Source: Cyclina sinensis
Taxonomy: Eukaryota > Mollusca > Bivalvia > Venerida > Veneridae
DNA length: 64,000 bases
Assembly: GCA_012932295.1 (NCBI GenBank)
Contig: JAAONU010000010.1
Span: 22,442,977 to 22,506,976, forward strand
Reading direction: 5' to 3'
Shown here: positions 1-11,290 of the stretch, piece by piece
Layout: each line of letters begins with the position of its first letter
How positions within the stretch are numbered: the stretch's first letter is position 1
Program-made: the position numbers and the translations under genes
Notes under the pieces: model-generated
Seen by the model: only the letters and a program-made list of their open reading frames with translations
The model's database searches: none
What the model was told of the DNA's origin: nothing

Positions 1-282
1 ATTTTTCGGTCAAGATTCGGGAAAACTGGTAAATATATTGACATTGATAATTTAACCACAAGGGTTCCACTAGACTCTGAAACTCAAGGGTCAATGACCC
101 TTGACCCCGAATTTGAGGGTCATTTCCAGAACTCCAGGAGTCAGTGCTAAAATACAGGTGTATGATGGGCGGGACACGTTTTACCAGAATTGACCATTAC
201 TACAGGAAACGACCTATATTTCACACACAAGTAAAATTTATGAAAGATTTATATCATTGTTCATGAATATATGATATAATTA
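1..282. other. No gene seen
   Basis: Unique-looking AT-rich sequence. I see no open frame, splice-site pair or repeat structure here. The last ~40 bases run into the 180 bp tandem repeat that follows. Confidence 0.5.
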
Positions 283-952
283 GCGGATTTACAAAAGAAA
301 TTTGAAGTATCTTTGAGTGAAAAGATTTTATACGAGACTGAAAATCGCCGGGATGCGAACAAAATTTGCATACGGATTGACACCGGAATCGTGCTGTATT
401 TCATAAATAACCTGATTTTAAGTAACACAAATGATGTTAAACATTGCTATTTATCAGAATTAATCAATTTACCAAAGGAATATTTTAAAGTTTTTGAGTG
501 AAACGTTTTTATACGTGACTGGAAATCGGCATGTTGCGGAAAATTTTAGCATACGGATATACACTGGACTAGGGCTGTATTTTATAAATATATTTAATTT
601 AAGTCATACACAACTTATTATTTATTCCTATACACCAGAACTAATATATTAACCAAAATAACTTGAAGTTTCAAAGCGTGGTAAGTTTATACAACGGAAA
701 GAAAAGCGGCGATTTTCGAAAAATAAATCGCATGCGGATTGAGATACACCGGAATCTTGTATTTTATAAATAACTGAATCTGAGTAATAAAAATTACATT
801 ATTCATTCATGCATAAAAAATATATTTATTGAAAATATTTACAGTTTCCTCGCGTGGCAATTTTTTACAACAAAGAAAATCGGCGATTTAAAAAAAAATC
901 ACATACGGAGATACACCGTAATCGACCCGTATTTTATCAGTTTGATATACAC
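283..952. repeat. Degenerate ~180 bp tandem repeat, about 4 copies
   Basis: Four diverged units start near 283, 468, 648 and 826. Each contains in order a TTTGAAGT/TTTAAAGT-like start, a ...GTG(A/G)AA...TTTTATAC segment, GAAAATCGGC, CATACGGAT, ACACCGGAAT and TGTATTTTATAAATA. The last unit is cut short just before the inverted-repeat element that begins at 958. The 62-aa open frame at 313-501 lies inside unit 1 and is not a gene. Confidence 0.75.
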
Positions 953-957
953 TAATT

Positions 958-1884
958 CACGGTATGTAATCGTTCCGGGTTGATTTGGACTAATTTCTCG
1001 TTCTCGAACTGATTCGGATTTCAAGCACCGGATTGATTCATCTAAAATGGATTGTAGCATTGGGAAGGCAGAGAAAAAAAACCAAATAAAATCGTTTATA
1101 GCTGTACGTCTTTCAATATCTTAGTTGCACGGAACATGATATAACTAAAGAAATATATATACAACTTTATAAGGTTGATATGTGGTCTTTTAATTGTTAA
1201 AATTGAAAAACAAATTGTACAACTTTGATTAAAATTTCATAAACACGCCGCAAAAATGTAAATAAATCGTCCTAATATTTTTTCATTATATTTTGGTTTA
1301 AGAAATAAGTAAATACATTCGGCTGCGCATTAATGTTTTTGTTAAAATATTCTATCCAATAATTAATTTGTAGTTCGTCTTTTTATTACTTCCATGTGAA
1401 AATCTGGAGCACCGGATCCAAAGGCAGCCGTTTCCATCCAGACAATTGCATTTTTGACAATTTCTTTATAACAGAATGGTTTTAAGCATTATTTTTATTT
1501 ATATTAACTTTCCTAGTCAAAATGGGTTTTTCTGACCTCAGTTACACATTTTCTTCTACCTTTTCTGCTTTAAAAAGGAGTAAAACTATAAATTAATATT
1601 CACGTTGTTTTCTTGAAAAAAAATCACTTAAATCTTTTAAAGCAAGCAGGAAAATATAAGGACGTTTGTGCTTACATACTTACTAAACATCTTTATGTTC
1701 CGTGGCACCAGTTATATTACAAATAATAATATGAAAATAAATTAAAAGCTATTTTTTAGAGAGCATCAGAAAATCGACTCACCTCTTTGGATCGCTGTCA
1801 TTGAATCAATCCGTGCCTGAAGTCCGAATCAGTTCGGGAACGGGAAAATTAGTCCAAATCAACCCAGAACGATTACAAACCGTG
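958..1884. mobile_element. Non-autonomous DNA element, ~85 bp TIRs, CACGGT ends
   Basis: Bases 958-1045 and 1797-1884 are inverted copies of each other, about 90 percent identical by eye. The ends read CACGGTATGTAATCGTTC and, on the other strand, CACGGTTTGTAATCGTTC. The 927 bp body has no open frame of note. The flanks TAATT (left) and TAGTT (right) could be a decayed 5 bp target-site duplication. The interior is AT-rich apart from a short GGAGCACCGGATCC patch. A MITE-like deletion derivative is the simplest reading; the superfamily is uncertain. Confidence 0.75.
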
Positions 1885-2176
1885 TAGTTTGGAAGTTGTT
1901 TAAACTATTGTTTATTCCCCTAATAACGCCGCCACGTGTAAACAATCCATAAGTGTGTACACAACATTCAAACTCTAATTAGGGAATTAACTGGGAGTTG
2001 TTATTGTAAAATCACTGACTCCGAGCGTTCTGATTCCAGACAAACCCACTGGAAAAAGCTACGGTTACGGAAGTTTTTTAAAGAAGCGTATTTTCAAAAG
2101 TTAAATATCAAATAGCCCCGAATTTAGTTGTTATTTATTAAACCAACCATTTTACTCAAATTTGCGTTATCAAACT

Positions 2177-2403
2177 GTCATTTTGTACGCCGTTTGATTG
2201 TTGTTGTTTCAGAAACGAACTAACGTTAAATATCCTTGTCATCTCACACTGTCACTTGAGCGTTCAGTTGTAGTAGGACAAGTAATATATATACATATTT
2301 TTTTTTTTAAATAAAATGTTGTAATGTAAAATCGTTGATTTTGTATAAACATTTTTAAGAATGAAATTATTTTTGTTAAAAGACTATTGCATTATAATTA
2401 GTT
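2177..2403. mobile_element. Insertion of ~220 bp nested in the left arm
   Basis: The right arm runs from TTATCAAAC straight into GGACATCC. The left arm has ~220 extra bases between those two motifs. The extra segment starts within TATCAAACT and ends within AGTTTGATA, which is a 9 bp inverted pair. It contains no open frame. The alternative is a deletion in the right arm. Confidence 0.5.
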
Positions 2404-3053
2404 TGATAAGGACATCCTTATTCTGCGGCCCTGCGGCCCCATTTGCGGCCCTATTTGCGGCCTCATTGCGGCTCTAGTTTTATCACCTTTTGTTCTGTAA
2501 TTGTCATAGTACAGACCTATGTTGCAACAAATAATAACGAGTGGATAATATTTGATGTAAATATAACATATAATGGATGAAATTAAAATACGCATAACCT
2601 AATTCTAGCAGAATTTAATTAATAATTATGTAAACTATAGAATAAAATACTTTATCGTCATGTAAATATTATTTGTTTATAAAGGATGAATATAAAATCT
2701 TCACAACATAAGAAAACCTTTCGAATGTCGTTTTAAAAGTGAACGTGTAATGTAAGTACAAAGCATAATACAACAGATTTACACGAATTTACTACAGAAT
2801 AAATTGAAAATATATCACGTAAATATTTATAAGGATACAAGTACATTCTATGCAAGATAACAAAACCTTTCAAATGTCGTTATGAAATTATCAGGTAAAG
2901 TTAAATCAAAACGTTATACTAGCAGAATTCAATGAATACACAGTAGGATATCAACAACGATTTTTTTTAAAAACAAGTACAGTATCGTAAATAGAGCTTA
3001 TGTCAGTGAAATCATATGTGTATTAAAAAGGGAACACCGTTACAATATTACAT

Positions 3054-3299
3054 TTAACAGGTATTACATTTCCACAGTGCATTATGTTTACCTACACATT
3101 TGCGATGAAACCATTGTAGTTTACATCTTTTGTTATCACATTTTACCATATTGTCAATGAAATCCGGCATCCTACAGGAGCAATACACAACTATTTTTGC
3201 AACTCTCACATCGCCTGCTGGCATTTTAGGTATTTTCTTGATTCTTGGGAATTGTTCAAAGTATTGAGATTCTAAGCATTGAATTAAATGAGACCACAT
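3054..3299 (-). pseudogene. PHD-finger C-terminal fragment of a transposon-type protein
   Basis: The 81-residue frame contains a Cys/His array typical of a PHD zinc finger. It begins YCSCRMPDF, then has CDNKRCKLQWFHRKC and ends WKCNTC, so the ligands are C-x-C, C-x4-C, H-x2-C, C-x2-C. About 35 residues (SHLIQCLESQYFEQFP and a linker) precede it. From memory, PHD fingers of this short form close transposon-borne proteins in cnidarians and molluscs, including ones with Ulp1-like proteases. That link is family knowledge, not shown here. The frame lies on the minus strand between two inverted arms, and no catalytic domain is upstream, so it is probably the leftover 3' end of an element gene. The start ATG may not be real. 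Confidence 0.6.
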
Positions 3300-3639
3300 T
3301 TTTAAAATATCAAATCTAATGTTTTTATCAAATGTTTTTGGAAATGTGAATATAATTATGTTATATGTTATTATCCAATCGCTAGATTTGTTTTACATAT
3401 ACTATGACAATTACAGAACAAAAGGTGATAAACTAGAGCCGCAAATGAGGCCGCAAATAGGGCCGCAGGGCCGCAGAATAAGGATGTCCGTTTGATAACG
3501 CAAATTTTGTAAAATGGTTTGTTTAATGAATAAAAATAAATTTGGCATGCTATTTGATATTTAACTTTTGAAAATACGCTTCTTAAATAAATTCCGTAAC
3601 CGTAGCTTTTTCCAGTGGGGGTTGTCTAGGATTACGGGA

Positions 3640-5035
3640 ACTTCCGTATCCTAGACTCGGAGGCTAGGATTACGGTTCCGTACCGTAGCCACTGCCTTAT
3701 GAATAATCTTTCGCGGATGAATACTAAAATACTTACTTGTTATTTTTTACAGATTGATTCGCCAAAATATTGAAATTATACCTTATGCTTTCAAAATCAA
3801 CATAATTCTGCAATATCAAAGAACTTTTATCGAAACTGCAAATGAAAACTCATACAACCTGTGGTACTATTTTTCAACGCGAAAGTATGGATAAGAGGCG
3901 GCCAATTGATTGTGACTACAAAATCTGGTGTGTACCTTTAGAAGCTTTTGCTTCTAAAAACGAACACTTTACCTGACTGATAGAAGAATATATGTGAAAA
4001 ACTTTCCGACGGACAAAAATCTGCAAAATTGTGTGCCATCAGACATGAACAAGTAACGTTGTGGTGGAGTGGAGTACTTAGAGTCGTTTTTACTTTAATT
4101 TTGCCAATGCAGATTCTGTCCGCTCAATCGGTTAGTTAGTCCTCAGAGCACTTGTTTAAGTGGACATCTTTCGGTATTTTTTCTTGGAGTTTGCCTTTAA
4201 TAAGTTTAATTACAAAAATGAAAAATAGGTCAGTTTAAAAGTAAGAAAAATATTTTGAGAATAAACTTTTTTCTATTAACCGTGTATTTAAAAATTTATA
4301 TTGGAGAACTAATGTGTGTTTGAGATTTTGGTTAATCTGACAACACAATTTTAAAAAAAACCCTTAATATCATTGTTTTAAAACTTTTGTTTCTGTCGAT
4401 CTGTCATTGATTTTAGCATTCGTTTTTGGCGTCTACACAACGATCATATATTTGTGTATCTATAAAAAAAGGTAAATAATAAATCAAAACAAATATTTAC
4501 TTGCTTACCCTAGTCCAAATATGTAGGTATAAACAGCGCATTTAATGGTACTTTTGTTATTAGTCAAAACTACGACGTCATTTTTGCCAATACACATTAA
4601 ACATGTTAAACGTAAAAAGGGAAAAATATGAACGACATAAAAGTTAACTGTGCTCATGTGACGTCTTATATGAAGAACTATTGCTTACCCCTTCAATGCA
4701 GCTTGATTTCTAAGATCATATGATTCCTTTCTTCTTCGTCATACACTATATGTTTCCTAAAATTAAAAAAAATAAATAATAGTTAATGCAATCGAAGCCA
4801 ATTCTCCCTGAAACCACACTAAATCAATTATCGAAAGCATGAAAAATATCCAGTTTGTGCAAAACACAAATCTATTGTCTCTTATTTATTACCGCTTGCA
4901 AAACTGATTAGAGTTCCACGTAAAAGGTAATGCGGTAAAAGTGTCGTTACGATGTTTATACAGTACTTAAACTATCGCTTTACTGATCATCCAATCACAG
5001 CGACGCAGTTTTCTCAGGTATACCTGTCAATAAAA
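3640..5035. other. No gene seen
   Basis: AT-rich sequence with stops in all frames. I recognise no repeat, RNA gene or convincing exon. Confidence 0.5.
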
Positions 5036-5039
5036 CCGC

Positions 5040-6020
5040 GTCTTGCAATCTATTGGAATGCTCCAGGGCGGTGCTTCCGTTGTTAACGTTTACAGAACCT
5101 TTAACTGCAGTCGCAACACAATTCATGAGCTTGTTAGACGTTTTCTGCAAACAGGTGGTGTGTCCTATCATCCCAAGTCAGGTTGACCAAGGGCAAGAAC
5201 CCGAAGGGATGATCGTTCCATTATCTTAATGCAATTACGTAACCGCTTCAGACCCACGACATTGACGGCACCTGTGTTAATTGTAAATGCTCAAAGTATT
5301 CGCAATAGATTACGCACACAATGACGCCAAATTAGAGCCCGAGGCCCATATACCGGTGGTATACTGACATTACGCCATCGTCAGGCCCGTATGGCATGGG
5401 CATGTGCCCACCATCACTGGCGTCGACGTGACTGGAACACTGTCCTGTTTTTGGACGAATCGCGATTCAATCTGAGTAATGCCAACGACCGCACACGAGT
5501 CTATCGCCGGCAAGGTGAACGGTTTGCGCCCGTCTGTGTTAGAGAACATGATCGTTTTTGGGGTGGTGGCGTAATGGTATGGGATGGGATAATGGGGTGG
5601 GGGCGGCGGAGAAAACTTGACTCATTGTTCTGCGAGGCAACTGAAATGCCCAAGGGTACATTAACAATATTTTAGATGCAGAATCTATTCCGTTTTTGAG
5701 AAGAAATGCTCCAGCTGTTTTACAGCAGCATAATGCCCGTCCCCACATAGCAAGAATTACACGCGCTCACTTAGCAGCAGCAAACGTTAACGTCATGGCC
5801 AGCAATGACTCCGGATATGAATCCAATAGAGCATATCTGGGACGAGTTTTGCAGAAACATTCGCAAACGACATGCTCCGCAAAATATCCAAGAGCTGACA
5901 AATGCATTGATTCATGAATGGAACAATCTTCCCAACGGACTTGTACAACGTTACGTCAATTCGATGCAACGACGCGTGGATACACTCATTAGAGCTAGAG
6001 CTGCTAACGTCCGATATTGA
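5040..6020 (+). pseudogene. Tc1/mariner-like transposase, inactivated
   Basis: Pieces in several frames line up with a Tc1-type DDE transposase. An N-terminal helix-turn-helix part (VNVYRTFNCSRNTIHEL) lies at ~5075-5140 and a basic linker at ~5185-5330. The first catalytic block LDESRFNLSNA is at ~5451, and QQHNARPH is at 5723-5746. NPIEHIWDEF is at ~5820 and the C-terminal NGLVQRYVNSMQRRVDTLI is at ~5935-5990. Breaks are an in-frame stop after the HTH region (~5184), frame changes between ~5640-5700 and between ~5760-5825, and His (CAT, 5729-5731) where the family has its second catalytic Asp. Terminal repeats were not found. It cannot encode an active enzyme. Confidence 0.9.
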
Positions 6021-6024
6021 TTTC

Positions 6025-6520
6025 AATAACACTTGAACATTATTAAATTGTGATCTAAATGGTTAAAATTCACCAGTATAAATGGCAATGCCATTACATC
6101 CAAACTGATAAATTCCATTTTGACCCCTATCATTGAAATTACGTAATTTAACCAACTTAAATCATGACCAATAAAACCAAAATGCATATCTGGGTTGAGA
6201 ATGGATCATATTAACATGCCCAAAAGTTGTTGTCATGCTGTATTGTCCATTTTCTGAAAAAACGAATAAAACATACACTGCCAAGTTTCTTCTTTTGTTT
6301 AGTATATTTATAAGAGGGTTTAGATATAATGACCTTGCAACCGAATAAACCAATTCATTTCTTTCAATTTGTTTTACTTTCAAATACTTTGGTCCGTTTA
6401 TTTAGAGTGTTTACGTTTCTTTTTTCTCCAATTGCCCAATTCGTCATTTCTTTTTCTACAAGGTGCAGTTTCCCTATCAAGTTCGCCCCTTGATTACAAG
6501 ACATTTTTGGACGCTTCTTT
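6025..6520. other. No gene seen; probable 3' remainder of the Tc1-like element
   Basis: AT-rich DNA directly after the transposase stop. I could not pair any terminal inverted repeat with sequence upstream of 5040. Confidence 0.4.
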
Positions 6521-6522
6521 GT

Positions 6523-6704
6523 CTGTAAGAAAACACTTTTAAATAACTGTTACCTTCAACGTGAATTTATTGTTGTCAGTGATATATAATAGCTAAAATG
6601 TTCGGTTTTTATCTGGCCCAAACTGTATATTTTAGCGATTATATTTCACTGACAGCAATAAATTCACGTTGAAGATAACGCTTTTTTAAAGTGTTCTCTT
6701 ACAG
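6523..6704. mobile_element. Small inverted-repeat element (MITE), ~180 bp
   Basis: The outer ~70 bases on each side are inverted copies. The left side holds CTGTAAGAAAACAC...CTTCAACGTGAATTTATTG...GTCAGTGA and the right side is its reverse complement with few changes. A ~40 bp loop separates them. There is no coding capacity. The single-strand form would be a long hairpin. Confidence 0.8.
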
Positions 6705-6709
6705 ATGTA

Positions 6710-7915
6710 AGATGCACTTTTTGTATAGCTCTGCTAGGGATATAGTCGTATAAAATTTAAAAGGTGCACTTGAGCTATTAAGTGGGAAATCTGTCTGACT
6801 TGAAATGTACTTTTTTAAGCAGTCTTACAGTTTTTATTTACCTAAGCTAGCGATCCTCGTATTTCAACCAACTTGAAAAGAATTGTGAACAAGTTTAAGG
6901 AAAACAAAACCAAAAAAAAAAAAAAAAATGATCTCAATGATAACTCTCCATATATTTATTGTGGTGTTTGAGTTTTTGATTTCAAGTTTCAATTCAAGTT
7001 AATGTTGATGGTATAGATAATATATAGCAATGTTTCATTTTAATGATGGCCTAACTTGTTGTTTGTTAAAAGCAAATAGTGCGTATGGGAATCTATAAAA
7101 AAAAATATTTGTGTTGATGATGTAACGATTGTATTAAAGATGTATATTTCTCTGAACTGATTTGTTTGATACAGAAAATACGTGCAAGCGAGATTATTTG
7201 AAGAACATTTTTAACACCTAGTTCGGATTAAAGCCGCAAATGCTTGAAGACAGTGTATACTTCCTAGTAAACCATGGCAAAGTCACAATTCATTTAATTT
7301 GTTCATATTAATAAAACCTCATATCATATACACTTTTTTCTGTACTTGGTGTTATTTCAATATACCTGTAGGTTTTATACTCTAACTCGATCTAGTATAA
7401 AGGTGAAACACGTGACTTCCTAGAAACGGCTATTTTCTCTTTCGGGTTATTTATAATGTAACTAGTTAATGTAAAGTATCACGCTACTATATTATATTAT
7501 CTTGTTGCGTAGAGAATTGGACCTCTCCTTGACTCTCATTTTAGAGGTAGTCAAACATTTATAATTAAAACAATAGCTCTTTAGGCATTAACAAATATGA
7601 AACGAGAACCAGTCTGTTAAAAAAATCAAATGATTTAATCAAGACACTTTTTTTCGTAATAAGACAAGAGTGAAAATTATCATTTTAGTATGTTTTGTCT
7701 TTACGAAATCAGATATGCGAAATACAGAAATTCGAGAAATCCGTTTTATCACTTTGTTTCTCTTTCAACATATCTAATAAAAATCAGAGGACACTACTCA
7801 AAGTGTGCTAAGCACCAAGAATATTTGTGTACACATCTTTGTTGTATGCCGGTTATTAGCACATGCTTAGCGGTTTATGTAACATTATAGAGAAATGTTT
7901 TTACAATTGTAATGG
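6710..7915. other. No gene seen
   Basis: Includes a poly-A run near 6912-6928. The 66-aa frame at 7690-7890 resembles no protein I know and has no exon-like context. Confidence 0.45.

Positions 7916-7916
<1 letters not shown>

Positions 7917-7970
<54 letters not shown>
7917..7970. repeat. CT microsatellite
   Basis: About 25 CT/TC dinucleotides in a nearly unbroken run. Confidence 0.95.
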
Positions 7971-8064
7971 ATTTGAATGGGATGATGTTGAAGATGGGTA
8001 TGTTGATAATTGTGAAAAAATCAATGTTTGCCCAAAACAAACTATTGATGTAACTGATTTGGGT

Positions 8065-8872
8065 TTAATAGCGAATATATGTCCCGTTGCTGTCGATGAC
8101 AGCTTGATACCGTCATTGCATGCCCCCTATCAGGTTTTGTATCACCGCTTGTGGAATGGTGTTCCACTCGTCCACAAGATAGGCATCAAGTTCCCGAGTG
8201 TTTCTATGTTGGAACTGACTTGCTGAAATGCAAAGCTGTAACACAATCCACATGTGTTAAGTGGGATTTAGGTCAGGGGATCGGGCTGACCAGTCCAAAG
8301 TTGCAAGTACTCTTGGACGTATGAGGACGGGCATTATCATCCATCAAAATGAATCAACCACCAACTTAACCGTCATAAAACGTTTCTTGGGTGTCACAAA
8401 TCTCATTTCGATACCGCTGGGCAGTCTGTGTGCCTCCTCCAAAGACAATGAGGTCAGTACGTGCATCCCAGCTTATTCCACCCCAGACCATTTTTGAGCC
8501 TCCACCAAGTCGTGTCTACCAATGTTTCGACATGAAACCGTTTCCCTTGCATTCGCAATACATAGCACGCCTATCTGTGTAGTCCAGGCCGTACCGAGAT
8601 TCACTGGTAAAGAGGACAGGTCGCCAGTCCCTCCTGCTCCAACCAACATTGGTCCACGGCCCAAGCATCAGCCGCAGAAGTTGCCCTTCTTCTGCCCCCA
8701 CTATGTCGCCTTACGGGTGTACCATACTGCTGGAACCTCGCCCAGTCTCTAGTGATAACCGTATGGTGCACACCAAATGCCTCGCCAACCTCACGATAAA
8801 GAGCTTGACCATTCCAACTGCCCGCAACATCTCTGCATCCGACAATTCCCTTTTAACATTCGCATTCGCCAT
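8065..8872 (-). pseudogene. Tc1-like transposase, internally deleted and frameshifted
   Basis: Reading the minus strand from ATG at 8870-8872, the protein begins MANANVKRELSDAEMLRAVG. It continues, after a frameshift, with an HTH region (YREVGEAFGVHHTVITRDW) and then HSGGRRR. It then jumps to SRRDWRPVLFTSESRYGL, the first catalytic block, where Ser replaces the usual Asp. About 70 residues that normally lie between these parts are missing. The C-terminal end is recognisable just before the TAA at 8065-8067 (VDEWNTIPQAVIQNLIGGM ... YIRY), with a stop and frame changes on the way. It lies opposite in direction to the 5.0-6.0 kb copy and differs from it in sequence, so it is a separate Tc1 family. 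Confidence 0.87.
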
Positions 8873-8979
8873 AATTCAGTCATAAACGTACAGTCTTTCA
8901 AGTGAAAGTGAAGACTGGGTACGCTACAAATGTCAGGTACATGTATGCAGTGTTAGATTAACACTATGGAAATACAGGG

Positions 8980-10520
8980 TCATCATGTTTGCACGACTTG
9001 TACGAAGAAATTGCCTGTCAGTCAAGGTTATGTGTACACTGGGTTATGTGTACATCACTTTACGATTTCCAATGTAACTATCATAAATATATGTAGACTT
9101 CACAATGATATGTACAACTTGGTACATAGCAAACTTTCAGTAGTATAATTTTAGATATATTGTTTTGTTATACGTAGTAAAACCTGGAACTTATTCTGGT
9201 TGTAAGGTTTGGAGTACAAAACACTTTAAATATAAAACATTATATTATTGTTTGTCGAAATGTCTTCGTGAATGTTAAAGACTTTGTGACTGTTTAGTTT
9301 CACGAAATAATTTGTACATTTCGTGAGACTGGTCATGACAAAAGGGCCAATTCTATATCCACCGGACATTCTCAACACTTACACTTAAACTAATGTTTAT
9401 TTTTAATTAATCAATTGCAACTATCTTTGTTTAACAACTTAGAAAATGACAAATTCAAGTGACAAAGGGAAAACGTTTAGTGTCACAACAATTGTCTTGA
9501 CCCTTTAGTAATCAAATGGTATTCAATAAAGAATTATGCAATCAGGAAAAAACAAATGTTCATTTGATAAAAATAACTATTTTGGATTGTAGTGTGCCCT
9601 TGAAGTGTACAGTGTTGTTGTTCAGCTACCACTAGTTTGTGTCTCAAAACCAGATACAGGTTTTGAGGTTTAAACCTTTAATTCGATTCAAATGTTTCTA
9701 TTCACTTTTAAACTATTGTTATTATTTAAAAGAGCCATCTATAAAGCAGCTTATTTAAAATCACTAAGTATTCTTACTTACTTTGGAGAAAGATAACTGT
9801 AAGACGTGTATAAAACCTATTTATTGTATACCAGTTACTCTGCATCATAACATCAAGATGCACTTTTTTCACAGCTTGCTACCTCGTTCATATCCATTTA
9901 TGCACAGGTGTACTAAACATATTTTTAAAATTAAAAAACTCGAAGTTTGTATGCATTACCAAATATGGAAATATATCTGTAAAGACGTAAACGGATGCAT
10001 GGCGAGCCTTTACAGATATTTGTTAATAATACACACGAAGTTATCTTAAAGGGGAAATTTTGCTAACAGAAAATGCAACTTTGTTTTCAATGTAGAACAA
10101 GTTGAAAACAGTCATTATATCATGGTATGCCAATCATTTTACCAAACTTGACTGAGCTATAGTGTTAATCGATACACATCTTCATTACACTGTCTGTCGT
10201 TTCCTGACGTTCTTATGCCAGTCCTGCGACGTTCATCAATACATTCCTTCAAGGTCCTCTCCTATTAAACCAGCCGATCACAAGTAGTGAACATTTTCAG
10301 GCATGTTCTTTGCATGACTATTTTTTAAAAATATTATCTTGGTGATTGAACTTTGTGCAGATCCATGGCTACGAAGGTAATGTAAAGAAAACAAACAAAC
10401 TTTAAAGAATTCTTATCCTAACCCACAGAGCATAAAGCTGAGAAATTAAGAACCATGCATGGAAAATTGTAGTCAAATATTTTACATCCTCAATATTTAA
10501 TTACGGAAGATCGCAATGTA
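8980..10520. other. No gene seen
   Basis: AT-rich. A short hairpin is present at 9968-10022 (ATATCTGTAAAG ... CTTTACAGATAT). The 88-aa frame over it (9783-10049) has no recognisable motif and I do not call it. Confidence 0.4.
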
Positions 10521-10597
10521 AAACAACAACAACAACAATAATGATGATAATATAATAATAATAATAATAATAATAGTAATGATAGTAATAATAACAA

Positions 10598-10626
<29 letters not shown>
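10520..10626. repeat. AAC/AAT/TAA trinucleotide microsatellite
   Basis: A short AAC run followed by interrupted ATA/ATG/TAA triplets. Confidence 0.95.
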
Positions 10627-10629
<3 letters not shown>

Positions 10630-11290
10630 CATCGTCTTCGTGGTAAACTAAACAAGTACACTTTTACAAATACAAGAAATCAATCTTATTAGGTTAAATG
10701 GCGATTGTTGACGTCCTCGTAAAACAGAAGCTGATACTTCTTAAATCCCCTACTGATTAAGCGTGATATCTCGTCAAAACATGTCCTGAAACATAGAATT
10801 TAAGTTCATTCTGATCGGGAAGGAAATCAATAAATGAAAATAACAAAAAAATGAGTAGGATAATTTATTAAGAAGTGGAATGTGAATAAGAATACAACAT
10901 TTACTTTTGAAATAAGCACCCGCTGTAAAATAATCGCTTATTTCGTAGAAAAGTATTGTTCTAGAACCTAAAGCCCTTAATGCAAACACATTTTGTATAT
11001 TTCCTTCTCGTAGCAGAGATTTTCCTACTGGTTCTGCTGTGAACTGTTGCTGCCAGCTTCACGTTTTCTTCTACTTTTTAAAAACCATATATAGTTCAAT
11101 TTAGTTATCCTCTGATTTACAAAAAAGTAGCAAACATTGTATTATCTAATACTCCTTGAAAAAGAAGTTGTCACAAGATGCTAACAGCTATATACTATTC
11201 TAATTATAGTAAGCAAAAATTGCTTTAGTGTCCGTTTACAAACCACTACGAACTTCACATTTTATTTTCTGCTGTGTACTCAAATTCAAG
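10630..11290. other. No gene seen
   Basis: Ordinary AT-rich sequence up to the left edge of the large CTACTG array. Confidence 0.4.

Larger units (their letters stand above)
2042..3622. mobile_element. Fold-back element with long inverted arms
   Basis: The left arm (2042-2176 plus 2404-2520) is the inverted copy of the right arm (3405-3622). Shared landmarks are CCACTGGAAAAAGCTACGG at the outer end, TTGCGTTATCAAAC, and a block of GCGGCC units followed by TTATCACCTTTTGTTCTG at the inner end. Between the arms lies AT-rich DNA with imperfect ~155 bp internal duplications and a minus-strand PHD-finger reading frame. The outer limits are blurred: weak similarity continues to about 2030 and 3635, and 3625-3690 repeats CTAGGATTACGG. 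I read it as a deleted DNA transposon that kept the 3' end of a coding region. Confidence 0.72.
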
